DNA of 64,000 nt from Adiantum capillus-veneris (GCA_014529385.2 CM043959.1:48673928-48737927); one strand, 5' to 3'. Positions 1 through 11,690 are shown, counted from the first letter of the stretch. Notes: a model not told the origin generated them from the sequence alone. Numbers and translations are program-made.

Positions 1-900
1 GAGATGGCCCGGAAGATTGTTGAAATCAGCTAGACCAGACAACCAATAAGAAGAGTGGAAACTTGGTGTTCAAAGTGTAAATCCAAAGATCGTGTTTCCA
101 ATGATTGTCCACAATGTACTTACCGCAAAGCGGCTTACGGCCATCTATGGAACAACTGTGGCATTCACATTCATCATTTCAAGAAGGGAAAAGATCTGTC
201 TGTGGTGGCATTTACCAATTTTGAACCAGTAAGAGTGGAGACTACTAGTGTACCCCAAGAAGAGAAATCAGGTATCAGTGGTGCTGGTACAGGGCGTGGC
301 AGGTACCAAGGGGGTACTGGCCGAGGCCGGGGCCGGGGTCGTGGTAATTTTCAGAGTCGAAGTCTGAATTTCTATACTTGTGGTAAGTATGGCTACTTCG
401 CGGCTCAGTGTCCAAAAACACCTGTTATTATTGCGGCTACTGAGGCAAAGGCCCCAGAGCGAGTTCCTGTACGAGCAGTTTTACAGGTAGCAAAGGGGTG
501 GTTATTGAGGAAATCTCAGATAACCTAGCAAAACCAGTCAATCCTGAAAGTAGCAAATGGGCTCAGGAGAGGGAGGTGTGGAAAGCCAAGGGTAAAGAAA
601 AGGTGGTTGATGAATGGCAGGAGCAGAGAGAATTGGCGGCCAGAATCACAAAGGATTTAGCCAAGAAGCTGCCAGGGGTCATTCAAAAGATACCAGTCCA
701 ATCTTCTGAGAAAGCACAACCAGATCAGTCAAGGTTTGGAAAACCTGAGACCATGTTGGCTGCAGTTTAGAGACTGATGGAAGAGCTAGGAACTGATAAG
801 GGAGCTGAAAAACACTAGAACAAAGGAGTGGTATAGTGAAAATACTACCAATTCTTCAAGTTCTGATAGCAATTCTGATCATGAGAGGGAGGGAATTCAT
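1..900 (+). pseudogene. G1 gag remnant with two damaged zinc knuckles
   Basis: This is nucleocapsid-like Gag, which would package element RNA. The first CCHC-type knuckle lies at 67-108 (CSKC then CX9C spacing) with Arg where the His ligand belongs. The second lies at 370-411, with Phe for the first Cys and Tyr for the His. Between them is an RG-rich stretch near 290-345, typical of RNA-binding Gag tails. A frame change follows near 500 and the text continues to a stop at 768-770. The same C-terminal text (ITKDLAKKLP, then QKIP) occurs in G2 at 48,260-48,420. The 5' part lies outside the window. Confidence 0.75.
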
Positions 901-949
901 GTCAAGATTTGTGACAGAATTCAGAAACTCACGGTGGAGCTAGAGGAAA

Positions 950-1900
950 TTAGAAAAACTTTGCTTGAAGCAGCAAATTTCATCAGACAATGAAGGAAGG
1001 CTGATGCGGAAGCCAGAACGGTTGACTTGGCTGCTGTCAAAGATGATGAAGTGCCGATGATCCAGGTAAATTATAAAGTTAGGAAACAGTGGGAGCCACT
1101 ATCTGGCGTCATACTGGATGGAGGAGCAGGAGTAAACATCCTGGGGGCACATCTTCAGCAAAGGATGGGAATTACAAATCTATAACCTGCACCTTTCAAA
1201 GTTCAAATGGCAGACCATCGAGTAGTGCAGGAAAATGGTATGATAGAGAGTATGCAGATGAGAGTGGGCAAGGAAAAGTTCAAAACTAGCTTCCTAGTAT
1301 TAGATGTGCAAGGCACGTCTTGGATGCTATTGGGGCGCCCATGGCCGCGAACGGCACAGGCTGATCACGACTATGCTAATCAGACTCTGACAATACAAGG
1401 TGCCAGTAGTACCAGAATTCAAATTCAGATGAACAACACTAGGAGCTAGAGAACAGAGCTGACACCCGAAGAGCTTTGCAAGAAGTATAAGGTGAAGAAA
1501 ATTGAGAGAATGTTGGGCAGCAATTAATATTTTTCCATTGATCGAGATATATCACAATGCAGTGTTATTGGACAAAGATCAGGCTGAAAAGCAAAAGAAG
1601 CAATTTCCAGACTAGTTCACTGAGCAGAACTTTGGAGAACGGCCAGTTCAGTTAACTGGAAGGCCAGAAGAACGAGTTGATTCAAGTGCACCAATGGATT
1701 CTGAACAAATACACTCTGAAGAAGTTACTGAAAATCAGAATAGCAGTTCAGAGCTCAAGGGACTGTCTTCGGATTACGTTGAGGAATCAACCAAGAGAGA
1801 AGGCGGAGGGCCTAACTGACTACTGTCAGATGATCAAGAAATAGAGGAATGGAACTTAGGTTCTGAGGAAAATCCCAGATTGATCAAAGTCAACAAACAT
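950..1900 (+). pseudogene. G1 aspartic protease and pro-RT linker remnant
   Basis: The retropepsin signature reads LDGGAGVNIL near 1,118-1,150 and the flap-side motif LLGRPWPR near 1,330-1,350. Both are typical of plant gypsy proteases that process the Gag-Pol polyprotein. In-frame stops (for example TAA near 1,183 and TAG near 1,447) and frame changes break it. The following linker, acidic and rich in Glu, Ser and Asn, matches G2 almost base for base, which supports common descent. Confidence 0.75.
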
Positions 1901-1904
1901 CTGA

Positions 1905-3300
1905 ATCCTAAGATGAAAGAGAATGCCCGATATATGTTCCACCAGTACAAGGATGTGTTCGCATGGGAACATACTGATCTTAAAGGAGTAGATCCAAAGG
2001 TATGTCAACATTGAATACCATTGAAACCAGATGCCATACCAGTACGGCTGCAATGATACCGAATGAGTCCAAATTACGCTAAGAAGGTCAAGGAAGAGAT
2101 TAATAGCCTTCTAAAGGCTGGGCTCATTACTGAAGTAGCTAGTAGTGACTGGTTGTTCCCTATTGTGGTGGTACCCAAGAAGAATGGAAAGCTTAGAGTG
2201 TGTGTGGATTATAGGAAGCTGAACGCTCAAACAATTAAGTATCCCTTTCCATTACCCTTCACGGATATGTTGCTTGATGAAATTGCAGGATATGAGATAT
2301 ATAGCTTTATGGATGGTTATAGTGGCTATAACCAATTACAGATTTCTCCTGAAGACAGGAGTAAAACCACTTTTGTTACTGAGTGGGAAGCATTTATGTA
2401 TCTAGTGATGCCATTTGGTCTTTGCAACGCACCAGCCACTTTTCAACAATGTATGATGGAAATATTTAGTGAATTTCTTCACCAATTCCTTGCCATATTT
2501 ATGGATGATTTCACTATATATTCAACAGAGGAGAAGCATTTACTTTTTCTTGAAATGGTTTTTCATCAATGTCAGGAAAAGTGGATCTGTTTGAATCCAT
2601 TCAAATCTGTTTTCTTAGTCTGTAAAGGATAGCTACTGGGACATGTAGTGTCCAGGAATGGTATAGAAATGGCCAATGACAAGATCCGGTGTGTCCAACA
2701 GGCCAAGGCGCCTCAGAATGTGTCAGAGTTAAGCTCCTTCTTGGGATATATCAATTTTTATAGAAGATTTGTGCACAAGTTTGCTTCCTAGGCATTACCT
2801 TTGTATGAACTTACAAAGAAGACTAGCAAGGTCAGTTGGATTGATGAATGTGAGGAGAGTTTTCATAATTTAAAGAATGCTATTATCAATAAGCCAGTCC
2901 TTCGATAACCAAATTGGGATGTCATTTTTCATGTACATGTCGATGCTTTAGGACTGGCGATGGGAGCAATACTGGCTGAGCCAGAAGGAAGAACTGATTA
3001 TCAAGTGTACTTTGCCAGTCTCGCAGGTTCACTTAGGTTGAACAAGGGTATACGACTATTGAAAGAGAAGCCTTAGGGATGGTTTTCATTGCTACTAAAT
3101 TAAGGTACTATTTGCTGGGCAAGCTATTTCATTTTTATGTGGATCATCATGCCTTAATAATTTTTATTAATAAAGTCATTATTCAAGGCAGACTGATACG
3201 CTGGATGATGTTCCTGATGGAATTTGAATTTCGTATTTTCCATAAGCCCGGAAAAAACCATTGTGGTGTTGATTTCCTGTCCAAGAGTACGGATGGCTAC
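1905..3300 (+). pseudogene. G1 reverse transcriptase and RNase H remnant
   Basis: RT runs open at 2,063-2,632 with VCVDYRKLNAQT, SFMDGYSGYNQ, MPFGLCNAPATFQ and the active-site box FMDD near 2,497-2,510. It ends at a stop at 2,630-2,632. The connection domain follows in a shifted frame (GHVVSRNGI-like text from 2,640). RNase H text starts near 2,920 (FHVHVDALGLAMGAIL) and continues to about 3,300. Several stops separate these pieces, so no active enzyme can be made. The RT box itself is intact. Confidence 0.85.
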
Positions 3301-4336
3301 TCTGAGGTGTCTTTAAGAGACAAGCCAGTGGATGAAGAACTATTTCAGTTAACAGCTGAAGAATCAACTGATCCAAAATTGTATGAGGTATATCAGTTTC
3401 TTTCTAAGGGAGAATTCCTAGATAATTGGACTCAGAATCAGAAGAAGGCTGTGATTATTAAGAGTCTAAGTTCACTATCATTCGCGGATCACTTTACAGA
3501 TTGGGAGTTGATGGGGTTCTTCGCAGATGTGTGCCTATGGAGGGACGAATGCAAGTTATTTCAGAGGCACATAATGGGGATTCTGGGAGACATTTTCTAT
3601 TGATATCACTTCCAAAAAGATTTTGCAGGCTGGCTTGTGGTGGCAGACTTTAATATCTGATGTCAGAAGCTTTTGTAAAACTGGTGATATATGCCAAAGA
3701 ATGGGCAGACCCACGGCATCAGATATGACTCCTCTAACACCGGTTCAACCACTGGGTGTTTTTATGAAATGGGGTCTAGATTTTATGGGTCCCTTCAAGA
3801 GAATTACTCCAAGGAAGAATAGGTATACATTGATGGCCACTTGTTATGTGACCAAATGGGTAGAAGCTGAGGCTCTTCCCGACAACACAACAAAACTTTT
3901 TGCTATGTTTCTATTTGAAAATATTGTTTGTCGATACGGATGTCCTGTGGAGATTGAGTCCAGCCAGGGTATGCACTTTATCAATGACACTATGGACATT
4001 CTCATAATTATGCTTTCAGTAAAGCATCAAGAATCAACACCATATTATCCTAGATGCAATGGGAAAGCCAAAAGCAGTAACAAGACTGTCAAGACTATTC
4101 TCACTAAGATTGTGCAGAAAGAGCCAGACCAGTGGGATTTGAAACTTCAAACTGCTCTCTTGGCATATCGAACAGCTTATAAGGTCAGTACGGGATTGAG
4201 ACCATTTAGAATGGTGTATGGCACTGAAGCTATTGTGCCTATGGAATTTGTCATACCCAGTCTCAGGATGGCAGTCGAGTATGGGTTAGATTTTAATCAC
4301 AATCTGAAATAGAGACTAGAGGAGTTAACACGGTTG
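3301..4336 (+). pseudogene. G1 integrase remnant with two lost catalytic acids
   Basis: The zinc domain is damaged, with a stop at 3,601-3,603. The catalytic core is open at 3,623-4,312. The first Asp is present in GLDFMGP. The second falls in ESSQGMHF, where related integrases have SDxG, so Asp is replaced by Ser. The Glu position reads NGKAKSSNK, where Lys replaces Glu. The DD35E triad is therefore down to one acid and the copy cannot integrate by itself. Related text is lost at about 4,336. Confidence 0.8.
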
Positions 4337-4787
4337 GATGACTACCTTCTATTTCTTCAGATTCACCATCAAGCTCCAATACTTCCACACACGCTTCGCC
4401 ATCTGCAGGTCTCATATCATCTAGCTTTGTTGTTGTGTCCTTTGTGCAATTTATCTCCAAGCTCTCGCTGCCAGATACATAAACACACTCTATGGTATGC
4501 AATAATAGATATTTGGTTGACAAAGAACGATCAATCAACTAGTGTTCGTTGCCTTCATGGTCACAATGCGGAGTCATAAAAAGCTCAAATGAACTATCTT
4601 CTTCTTGAATAATTGCATTTAGTCCGTAAAAAACAAATGAAGGAGGTAACAAACTTTGAAGATAGTGAGAGCTTAGCAATATGTTACCATTGTGCAATGG
4701 AATATCAAGTGTGACAGTGTCACCAGCAATGTGCCAAGCGAGCAACACAGAGCTTGGAGCACTCATGAGAGCTATGGAGTAACACAT
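4293..4787 (-). other. minus-strand coding-like frame with one stop, not identified
   Basis: On the minus strand one reading frame of about 163 codons is broken only by the stop at 4,539-4,541. Its N-terminal half is hydrophobic and mixed (SSVLLAWHIAGD, LLPPSFVFYGLN). Its C-terminal half is acidic (CVEVLELDGESEEIEGS). The composition looks more like protein than noise and it matches none of the retroelement domains around it. It overlaps the decayed end of G1 by a few bases. It could be a captured host-gene fragment or chance. A short motif reading agctatggag repeats near 4,770-4,835, next to the start. Confidence 0.25.
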
Positions 4788-5760
4788 TGTAGCTATGGAG
4801 CACCAAAGAGCTATGGAGCAACATAGAGCTTTGGAGCTAAGAGAGGAACAAAAATGAATGCCAGTTCACATAATGCAATAAGTGGGAAGATCTCACAGAA
4901 TAAAATGAGTGATTGTGTGACATGAATAAAAAGAAATGGACATTAATTGTATAGTCGTCAGCACAGAGAGAGAATGATTCACTAAATTGTTTTCTCCTTT
5001 TTATTTGAGAACTTTATGGAGCATATATTTTTTTCATTAATTTTTAATTGTTTAAGAGTGCTTACGTGCAAACACACACACACACACACAAACACAAAAA
5101 ATAGTTCACGACGGTAGGGTCACCTTGTGGGTTTTAAAAAAGTTTTTGTTTAATCTAGGAATTTTTTTATTCATTTTGAGATTAGTCGTAAAAAAGATAT
5201 TGTTTTAACTTGGGCTTCTTACTAGCTCTTAATAGATTTTTTAATGGGGTAATTTTAAAAAAACCTTGTAATTCATGAAAATTTCCAAAATACCCTTGTA
5301 TCTATTTTGGTTGGATATTTCAAGATTTGTAAATATTTATTCTTTTTCTACAATTGAGAACCATTCTTGAGTGCTTAGCATGTTTTTTCATTTTTTGAAC
5401 GTCCTTAATCTCTTGCAGAGGCCTTTGTGATATAGGTGGAGAGGTACTTTTTGAAAAATTTTAAGCTCAAATGAAAAATACTCTAGCAAATTTTTTTGGT
5501 TATTTGTACTTGAAAATTTAGTTTTAAATTCATATTTGTTTACTTTTAGCCTATAGCTGTGCGTAAATTTTGTCTTGGACAAGCATATTTGGACCATGTT
5601 GCATTTCAAAAGAACGAAAAGAAAGTACCAATTGCAAAAGCACGAAACTCGAAGCTAGCAAAAAATATATCCCCGTTGTCCAATAGCCAGTTTTTGCAAT
5701 CTCAAAAAGTGCTAATTTTTTTTACTGTAGAGGGTTTCTCCGTCTTCCTCATGGCCGCAA
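4788..5760. other. AT-rich stretch without a supported gene
   Basis: I see no recognisable coding domain on either strand. It contains a CA microsatellite and A/T-rich text with short frames only. Confidence 0.6.
5072..5097. repeat. CA microsatellite
   Basis: About ten CA units with slight impurity at the 3' side. Confidence 0.9.
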
Positions 5761-6152
5761 CAACCTCCTGAGAATTTGTAGCAAAGGGGTATGTGTGGAG
5801 GGGAAAAGACCGTGGGCACCCTCCCTAGCCGTAAAAATGCCCTAAGGCCAAAGCCCTTGGGTGCCTTCTGTATGAAATAGAAGAGGACGATGGCAGATTT
5901 CTGCAGGGGAATACCGCGAGGGAGAAGGGGAGATGAAGAGATTGCGGGTGTTGCTCCCTAGGCCACGAGCACATGATGAAAAACTATCAACGGTCCTTTG
6001 TGACCCCAGCAAGCCCAACTCTATTTCATTTTTCCATGGCCCACAACCTCAACCCTTGACCTTGTCCTCTGTTAAGCGGCCATGCCCGCCTCCAATCTCT
6101 TCGGCCCTCCTTGTTTGCATGAGCATGCAAGAAGAAAGTGGGTGGCTCCACA
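5750..6152 (-). other. possible leader of the minus-strand chromovirus
   Basis: Read on the minus strand, this lies directly downstream of a candidate primer binding site and would be the 5' untranslated leader. It is GC-richer than its surroundings. I could not follow a Gag frame out of it, so the element is truncated or replaced beyond about 5,750. Confidence 0.35.
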
Positions 6153-6163
6153 CTCTAATACCA
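6153..6163 (-). promoter_or_regulatory. candidate tRNA-iMet primer binding site on the minus strand
   Basis: The minus strand reads TGGTATTAGAG, one mismatch from the usual plant TGGTATCAGAG. It starts one base after the CA end of the candidate LTR at 6,165. The position and match support a 5' LTR/leader junction. Confidence 0.5.
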
Positions 6164-6164
6164 G

Positions 6165-7569
6165 TGTGAAGCCCCTGGTGGGATTGCCTTGGAATGGTCC
6201 TACCAACCTCCCTTTATATAGCCCCCTTGGCCTCATTCCCTATCCACACTAGATGTCGGCCCCTTGGGCTTGGTCCTTGACCACCGGGGTTTATGCCCTT
6301 GGCATGACATATGTGCTCAAAAGAAACATGAAACAAATATGAACAAAACAATGAATATAAATCTTGTAATAGAAACGGAACAACACTTTGAAAGTAGTGA
6401 GAAAATCAAAGAATGAAATGCTTTTGGCTATCTCACCCACAACTTTGTTTTCCTCTCAAGAATAGAACTAGCGAGTCTCCGACTTCTAGATTCTACCAAG
6501 CACTAAACCCCGTGTTTAGGTGCTTCACTGCTAGTGTAAATGGAATGGTAAGACTAATCTCTAGAAAGCAAAACTCAACGTAAGCACTAGGTCAGTCACC
6601 ATCTAAGGATCATTCCCTGAAAACGATGCCAATGCTAGCAAATCTCCGCAATCGGATGTCTATATAGCATGGCTATCTGGCACTAACATAATAAGTCAAT
6701 ACTCAGGGAAGTGACTTGGATAGGGTACGGAGACTCTTTGAGGTTGCCAGTCCTCAAGAAGTGAACCTAACAAAAAAATACATCAACTCAACAAGAAAAT
6801 CACCACTCCAAGATCAAAAAATTTGCCTATGTCTTGTCTCATCGCTCTAGGTCATCACGCCATTTTGTTGAGTAAACGAACTTGGATCATCACAAAACTT
6901 AAATGGAAGCTTCATTAGGCCTAAAGAGACAAGTCTATAAAGTTTTGTAGAATTGTGACAAGGTACATGAATCACGATCCATTATGACGCAAGTAGCATA
7001 GCAAAAGTGCAATAGAACAACCCAAACATGTCTAATAACACTCTTCCATGGTCAAAACATAAAAAAACAATGATTTAAGTACTCAAATCTAAAGATTAGT
7101 CTTGTAGATGCGTAGTCGCAAACCAAAATGGAATTTGCAATGCTTACACTTAATTTAAGAGAGAAGAAAGAGGAACATAATGCAAGTTTTGGAGTTGAAA
7201 TCAGATTACCCACTCATCAAAAAAGTTAATTACAAGTTGGAGCTGCCTGACCACTTGAGCGTACATACACAAAGCTCCTTTCTTCTCCAAAGGATAAGCC
7301 CTCCGTTTCACATTAAGGTTATTGTCTTTTATACCTAGGGCTTTGTAAATGGCTAGTGGGCTCACATGCACCTTTGTAGATATCATGACATAATTACAAC
7401 TCAGAGAATCGACCTGCTACTCTAGGATCAGCTTTACACATAGTGTAGCTAAACTAGCTCAAAAAAATAATAGAGTACAAATGTGGTGTCCGGCTAGGTG
7501 GGCGCCCGTGTGCTATAATGGCCAAACAATAGGCAACCCTCAAGCCAAGTTCAAACTTGGCCTTTGACA
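6165..7569 (-). mobile_element. candidate LTR (1,405 bp) of a minus-strand chromovirus
   Basis: The minus strand starts TGTCAAAGG just after a polypurine tract (7,570-7,583) and ends CTTCACA just before a primer-binding-like site, giving TGT...ACA ends. A TATA box (TATATAAAG, plus coordinates 6,212-6,220) lies about 50 bases before the end, so R plus U5 would be short. The tract and chromodomain text at 7,570-8,285 mark its left side as a 3' LTR, while the binding site marks the other side as a 5' LTR. There is no second copy in the window to confirm the limits. Confidence 0.5.
6212..6220 (-). promoter_or_regulatory. TATA box in the minus-strand LTR
   Basis: Reads TATATAAAG on the minus strand in a purine-rich setting. 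It is placed as an LTR promoter would be, about 50 bases upstream of the LTR/binding-site junction. Confidence 0.4.
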
Positions 7570-7583
7570 TTACTCCCCCTTGG
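7570..7583 (-). promoter_or_regulatory. polypurine tract of the minus-strand chromovirus
   Basis: The minus strand reads CCAAGGGGGAGTAA immediately before TGTC, the common layout of a plus-strand DNA primer before a plant gypsy 3' LTR. Confidence 0.6.
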
Positions 7584-8285
7584 GGAAGTGCTTTCATCCT
7601 TGAAAACAAAAGTGGAAATTTCTTCTTAAGAACACTAATGTTTTCCCAAGTGTCACCTTCCTTAGGTCTGCCTTTCCACTTGACTAATGCTTGTCAATGT
7701 ACATGATGACACGTATGTAGATCATGGTAGTCATGTATACGCTCAAGTTCATGCGGCTAAGTTGGAGGTTCAATGAGATCAACCATAATATGCTAGTCAA
7801 TAAAATTGCCGTCCTTATGCAAGCGTTTACGTAAATGACTTACATGAAATACCGGATGAATACGAAAGTGTGCAGGTAATGAGAGTTTGTAGGCCATATC
7901 ACCAGCTCACTTGATTATCTTAAAAGACCCACAATATCTCGCAGAGAATTTAGGTGTTGGCCTAGTCTTCAGCCTTTTTGAATGTTGTGGAACATGTAAA
8001 AATACATCTTTCTCTTCTGTGAAGGTAACTTGCCGATGTTTCTCATCAACTTACTTTTCATACCGATCGTGTGCTTGTCAAACATTTTGATGAGCTAGTC
8101 TCAACATTTCCATGTGGTCTTGGAGAAAATCCTTGACCTACTAGAACTTTTTAGTTGCCAACCCCACCGTAACTGGTGACCTAGGTTGAATATGTGACCT
8201 AAACATGAAGGGATTAAACCTTGTCGCATCATGGTTTTCCTCATCGTAAGAAAACTCCAATTAGAGATATAATCTTTCTAAGGGG
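7584..8285 (-). pseudogene. minus-strand chromovirus integrase tail and chromodomain remnant
   Basis: The minus strand, read 8,285 down to 7,584, gives an integrase C-terminus. First comes RSPVTVGLATKKF and a helix with HQNV and AHDRYEK, then KTRPTPKFSARYCGSFKII, then the hallmark LSLPAHFRIHPVFHVSHLRK near 7,815-7,875. Chromodomain-like text LVKWKGRPKEGDTWEN follows at about 7,640-7,700. Several stops interrupt it. These frames are too broken for a simple open-frame search. It abuts the plus-strand element A near 8,250-8,290 in opposite orientation. The pol parts upstream are absent. Confidence 0.75.
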
Positions 8286-8315
8286 GAAGGAACTCTAGGT
8301 GAGCATGATGCAGAA

Positions 8316-8726
8316 GTGTGTCTTGAAGAGATGGAGGATTATTTTGTTGCTGCCATTGATAACCCAGGAGAAAGACAACAATATGCTGTCATTCAAACAC
8401 CTGCAAATCGCCAAGGTGAAAAATTTGAGCTTCTTATTGATTGTGGTAGTACTCATTCTTTCTTGTCACCTAAATGTTTAAGGAGGTTAGGACTTAATCA
8501 ACACCCTACAAGAAATATGAGAGTTGAACTAGCCAATGGAAAGGAGGTGTTATCTCAGTACACTGTAGAAAAAATAGATTTCAAATTGGGAGAAAACTCC
8601 ACTTCTGCTACTTTTCAACATTACCCATATGAATCTATGATGGAATTCTTGGAATGGATCAGTTATCCAGTCATAATAGAAATATCCATTGTGCCCAAGA
8701 AGGAAGTGTGTTACCTTTGTGGATAA
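8316..8726 (+). pseudogene. element A aspartic protease domain
   Basis: The frame is open across the domain. The retropepsin active site reads LLIDCGSTHSF at about 8,433-8,465, a variant of the D-S/T-G triplet with Cys in the middle, followed by the substrate-binding text VELANGKEV. Upstream text (GEHDAEVCLEEMEDYF) resembles a Gag-protease linker. It would cut Gag-Pol, but the frame ends at 8,724-8,726 before the RT. Confidence 0.7.
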
Positions 8727-8799
8727 GCAAGGTCAGGAAGTCACTATTCAAGGCCATAATGGATGACCAAAAGCTTACTTAGTCAAAGCTAATCATTTT

Positions 8800-10200
8800 T
8801 TGAAAGGGTTACGCAAGGAACAACAAATTTTTGTAGTCAAACTAAACAAAATAGAAAAATCTTCTTTAAACCTTGAAACAATGTGGCTAGAAGAATTTTC
8901 AAATGTTTTCCCCACAGAACTTTTTGAACTACCACCACCTAGGGAGGTAGACCATGAAATAAAAAAAATTCCAGGTAGTGAACCAGTCTCAAGGGCGTCA
9001 TACAAGATGTCACTTCCAGAGGCTATAGAGCTCAAGGAGTAGCTCAAGCAGTTGATTGAGCAAGGGTTTATCCTACCTAGTACGTCTCCATGGGGTGCAC
9101 CTGTTCTTTTCCAAAAGAAAAAGGATATATCTCTCCAACTTTGCATAGATTATAGGGGCTTAAGTCGGGTTACCATCAAGAATAAATATCCAATTCCTCG
9201 TATTGACGAGATGCTAGACACACTACATGGAGCCAAAATTTTCACAAAGATTGATCTTCGATCAGACTATCATCAAATTTGAATCCAGGAGGCTGATATC
9301 TCCAAAACAGCTTTCAACACTCGTTATGGTTATTACAAATTTACAGTGATGGCTTTTGGACTTACGAATGCTCCTGCAACTTTCAATCATCTGATGCACG
9401 ATATCTTTAGAGAATTCTTGGTTCCTAGTATTCTTTGACAATATCTTAATTTATTCCAAATCAGAGGAAAAGCATTAAGGACATGTTAGGAAAGTGTTAG
9501 AGCTTTTACGCCAAAATAAGCTGTATGCAAAGAAAAGAAAATATACCTTCTTTACCCCTAAGGTCTGTTACTTAGGGTTTATCATTTCACATGAAGGAGT
9601 CTCTGTTGACCCTGACAAACTCAAGGATATTGTGGAATGGCCTCAACCCACTTCACAAACCGAAGTCAGAGGGTTCTTAGGTATCACAGGGTGGTACATG
9701 ATCTTTGTAAAGGACTATGCTCTTAAAGCTGCACCACTAACCCACTTAAAGAAAGGAGCTATGATACTTTATGAAGCTTGCTTCAAAAAACTTAAGGAGT
9801 ATCTTGCTTCAAAACCTCTTTTAAAACTTCCAGACATCACCCAAGAATTTGAAGTGATCACATATGCTAGTAACCTTGCATTAGGAGGAGTCCTTACTCA
9901 AGAAGGAAAACCTGTAGCTTACACTCCTCGAAAGCTTAGGATTCATGAAGTGAATTATGCTACACATGATTTAGAATTGCTAGCAGTTATTCACGCTCTC
10001 AAGCTATGGAGACATTATCTATTGGGATGCAAATTCCAATTGGTAATAGATCACAAGAGCCTTAAATGGATTTTTACCCAACCTAACCTTAACATGAGAG
10101 AGAGAATATGGATAGATCTCATGCAAGAATATGATTTTGATATTAAAATTAGACGAGGTAAGGATAATGTTATGGCAAATGCCCTAAGCCGTAAAGCTTT
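8800..10200 (+). pseudogene. element A reverse transcriptase and RNase H
   Basis: RT motifs appear in order: VDHEIKKIPGSEPVSRASYK, a stop at 9,040-9,042, [39 protein letters not shown], a stop at 9,280-9,282, and [11 protein letters not shown]. The catalytic box near 9,430-9,445 reads FFDN after a frame change, so the second Asp is replaced by Asn. Connection and RNase H are open at 9,494-10,237. The first RNase H Asp (usually TDAS) is Tyr in ITYASNLALGGVL. ELLAVI and DHKSLKW are kept. Both enzymes are predicted dead. Confidence 0.85.
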
Positions 10201-11690
10201 GTGGGGGCAATTTCCATGGCTAACAACCCTATTTTAGAGAAGGTCTCGGATATTGCTATCAGAGATGCAGAGTACCAGATGCTTGCTAGTATCCTACGTG
10301 AAGAGAGGGTATCATCAAATCAGCCTAGACCTCTACATTATTCCTTGGAAGATGGGCAAATTTACTATAGGAATCGACTATGCATACCTAAGGATTCTTC
10401 CCTAAGGAATGCTATCCTGTATGAAGCGCATGATGGCCCAACTTCAGGACATCCAGGTTATGCCAAAACCCTCAATGAAATTCGTAGAAGTTACTATTGG
10501 CAAGGTATGAAGGGCTATGTCCTTTCACTATGTCAAGCAGTGTTTGTCTTATCAAAGGATTAAGGCGGAGAGACTAAAGATTCCAGGTAAACTACATCCT
10601 TTAGATATACCCCAAACGAAATGGGAATGTATTAGCATGGACTTTATCACCCGGTTTCCTTCTGTTCAAGCTAGCTATGATTCCATCATGGTCATAGTCG
10701 ACTTGCTTACTAAGGTGGCTCACTTAATCCTAGTCAAGACAACCTTTACAACTTCAGATATTTCTCGTCTATTTGTGAAGGAGGTTTTAAAAATTCATGG
10801 TTTACCCAAGAGGATTGTCAGCGATCTTGATGCCAAGTTTACTTCAAAGTTTTGGGTATCATTGTTTCAAGATATTGGAACTCGGTTATGTTTTAATACT
10901 ACTTATCATCCTCAAACTGGGCCAAACTAAAAGAGTTAATCAAGTAATTGAAGACATCCTCAGAGCCTACTGCAACAGAAAACCTCACAAGTGGATTTAA
11001 TACCTACCCTTAGTAGAGTATGCATACAATTCCTCTACTCATAGAAGTATTGGAATGACACCTTTTAATGCTCTTTATGGTCAAGAATGTTTATCACCTT
11101 TTAACTTTTTTGACCCCACTATAAGGGTAGAAGCCTCAAAGAAAATGCTCAAAGAAATGGAAGCTCAAACCAAAGCTATTCGAAGGGATATTCAAGCGGC
11201 TCAAGATCGACAAAAGAAGTATGCAAACTTGAAAAGATTTGATCGGATTTTCAAGGAAGGTGACAAAGTTTTCTTACGAAGAGTAAAGCCCAAAAAGAGC
11301 AATCTGTCTCTCGGAAGGTATAAAAAGCTTAGCTACTATCGGTATTGTGGACCTTACAAAATAATCAAGGTTGTAAGTGATCAAGCTTATAAACTAAAAC
11401 TTCCTTCCCATCTCAGAGTGCATGATGTATTTCATGTAAGTCTATTAAAACCTTATGTACAACACCCAGGCCATGTCCTTGATGATGAGCAAAGTATTTT
11501 ACCTGCTCAAGATGTTCTACAGCTTCAACCTGATACTATCCTAGAACTCGAGAAAGAAAGCTTAGAAATAGGTCTATCAAAGAACATCTTATCTTATGGA
11601 AGGATTTCCCTGTAGAAGGTTCTACTTGGGAAGATGATACAACCCTTCTTAAGAATTACCCTTCACTGTTCTTGAGATGAGGGCATCTCA
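10201..11690 (+). pseudogene. element A integrase with chromodomain remnant
   Basis: The zinc domain keeps two His (HDGPTSGHPGY); in the continuing frame the CxxC second Cys is Tyr. The core is split by a frame change near 10,540. It shows SMDFIT, SDLDAKF and HPQT, then a second frame change near 10,925, and Lys in TKRVNQ where Glu completes the triad. The C-terminal part is open at 11,055-11,615 and ends in SHLRVHDVFHVSLLKPYV. Chromodomain text (LWKDFPVEGSTWED) spans about 11,580-11,640 in a shifted frame. Chromodomains are known to steer such elements to heterochromatin. Confidence 0.85.

Larger units (their letters stand above)
1..4336 (+). mobile_element. Ty3/gypsy copy G1, decayed, cut by the window edge and lacking visible LTRs
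   Basis: Domains run in the gypsy order: gag with zinc knuckles, protease, reverse transcriptase, RNase H, integrase. Every domain is interrupted by stops or frameshifts. The same family recurs at 46,975-50,276 (G2) and as a fragment at 54,291-55,272 (G3), recognised by near-identical protease and RT text. Similarity to an integrase tail stops near 4,336, where the reading becomes unrelated, so the 3' LTR is missing or was replaced. No chromodomain is seen after the integrase. Membership of a non-chromoviral (OTA-type) lineage is inferred from RT and RNase H style and is not proven. Confidence 0.9.
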
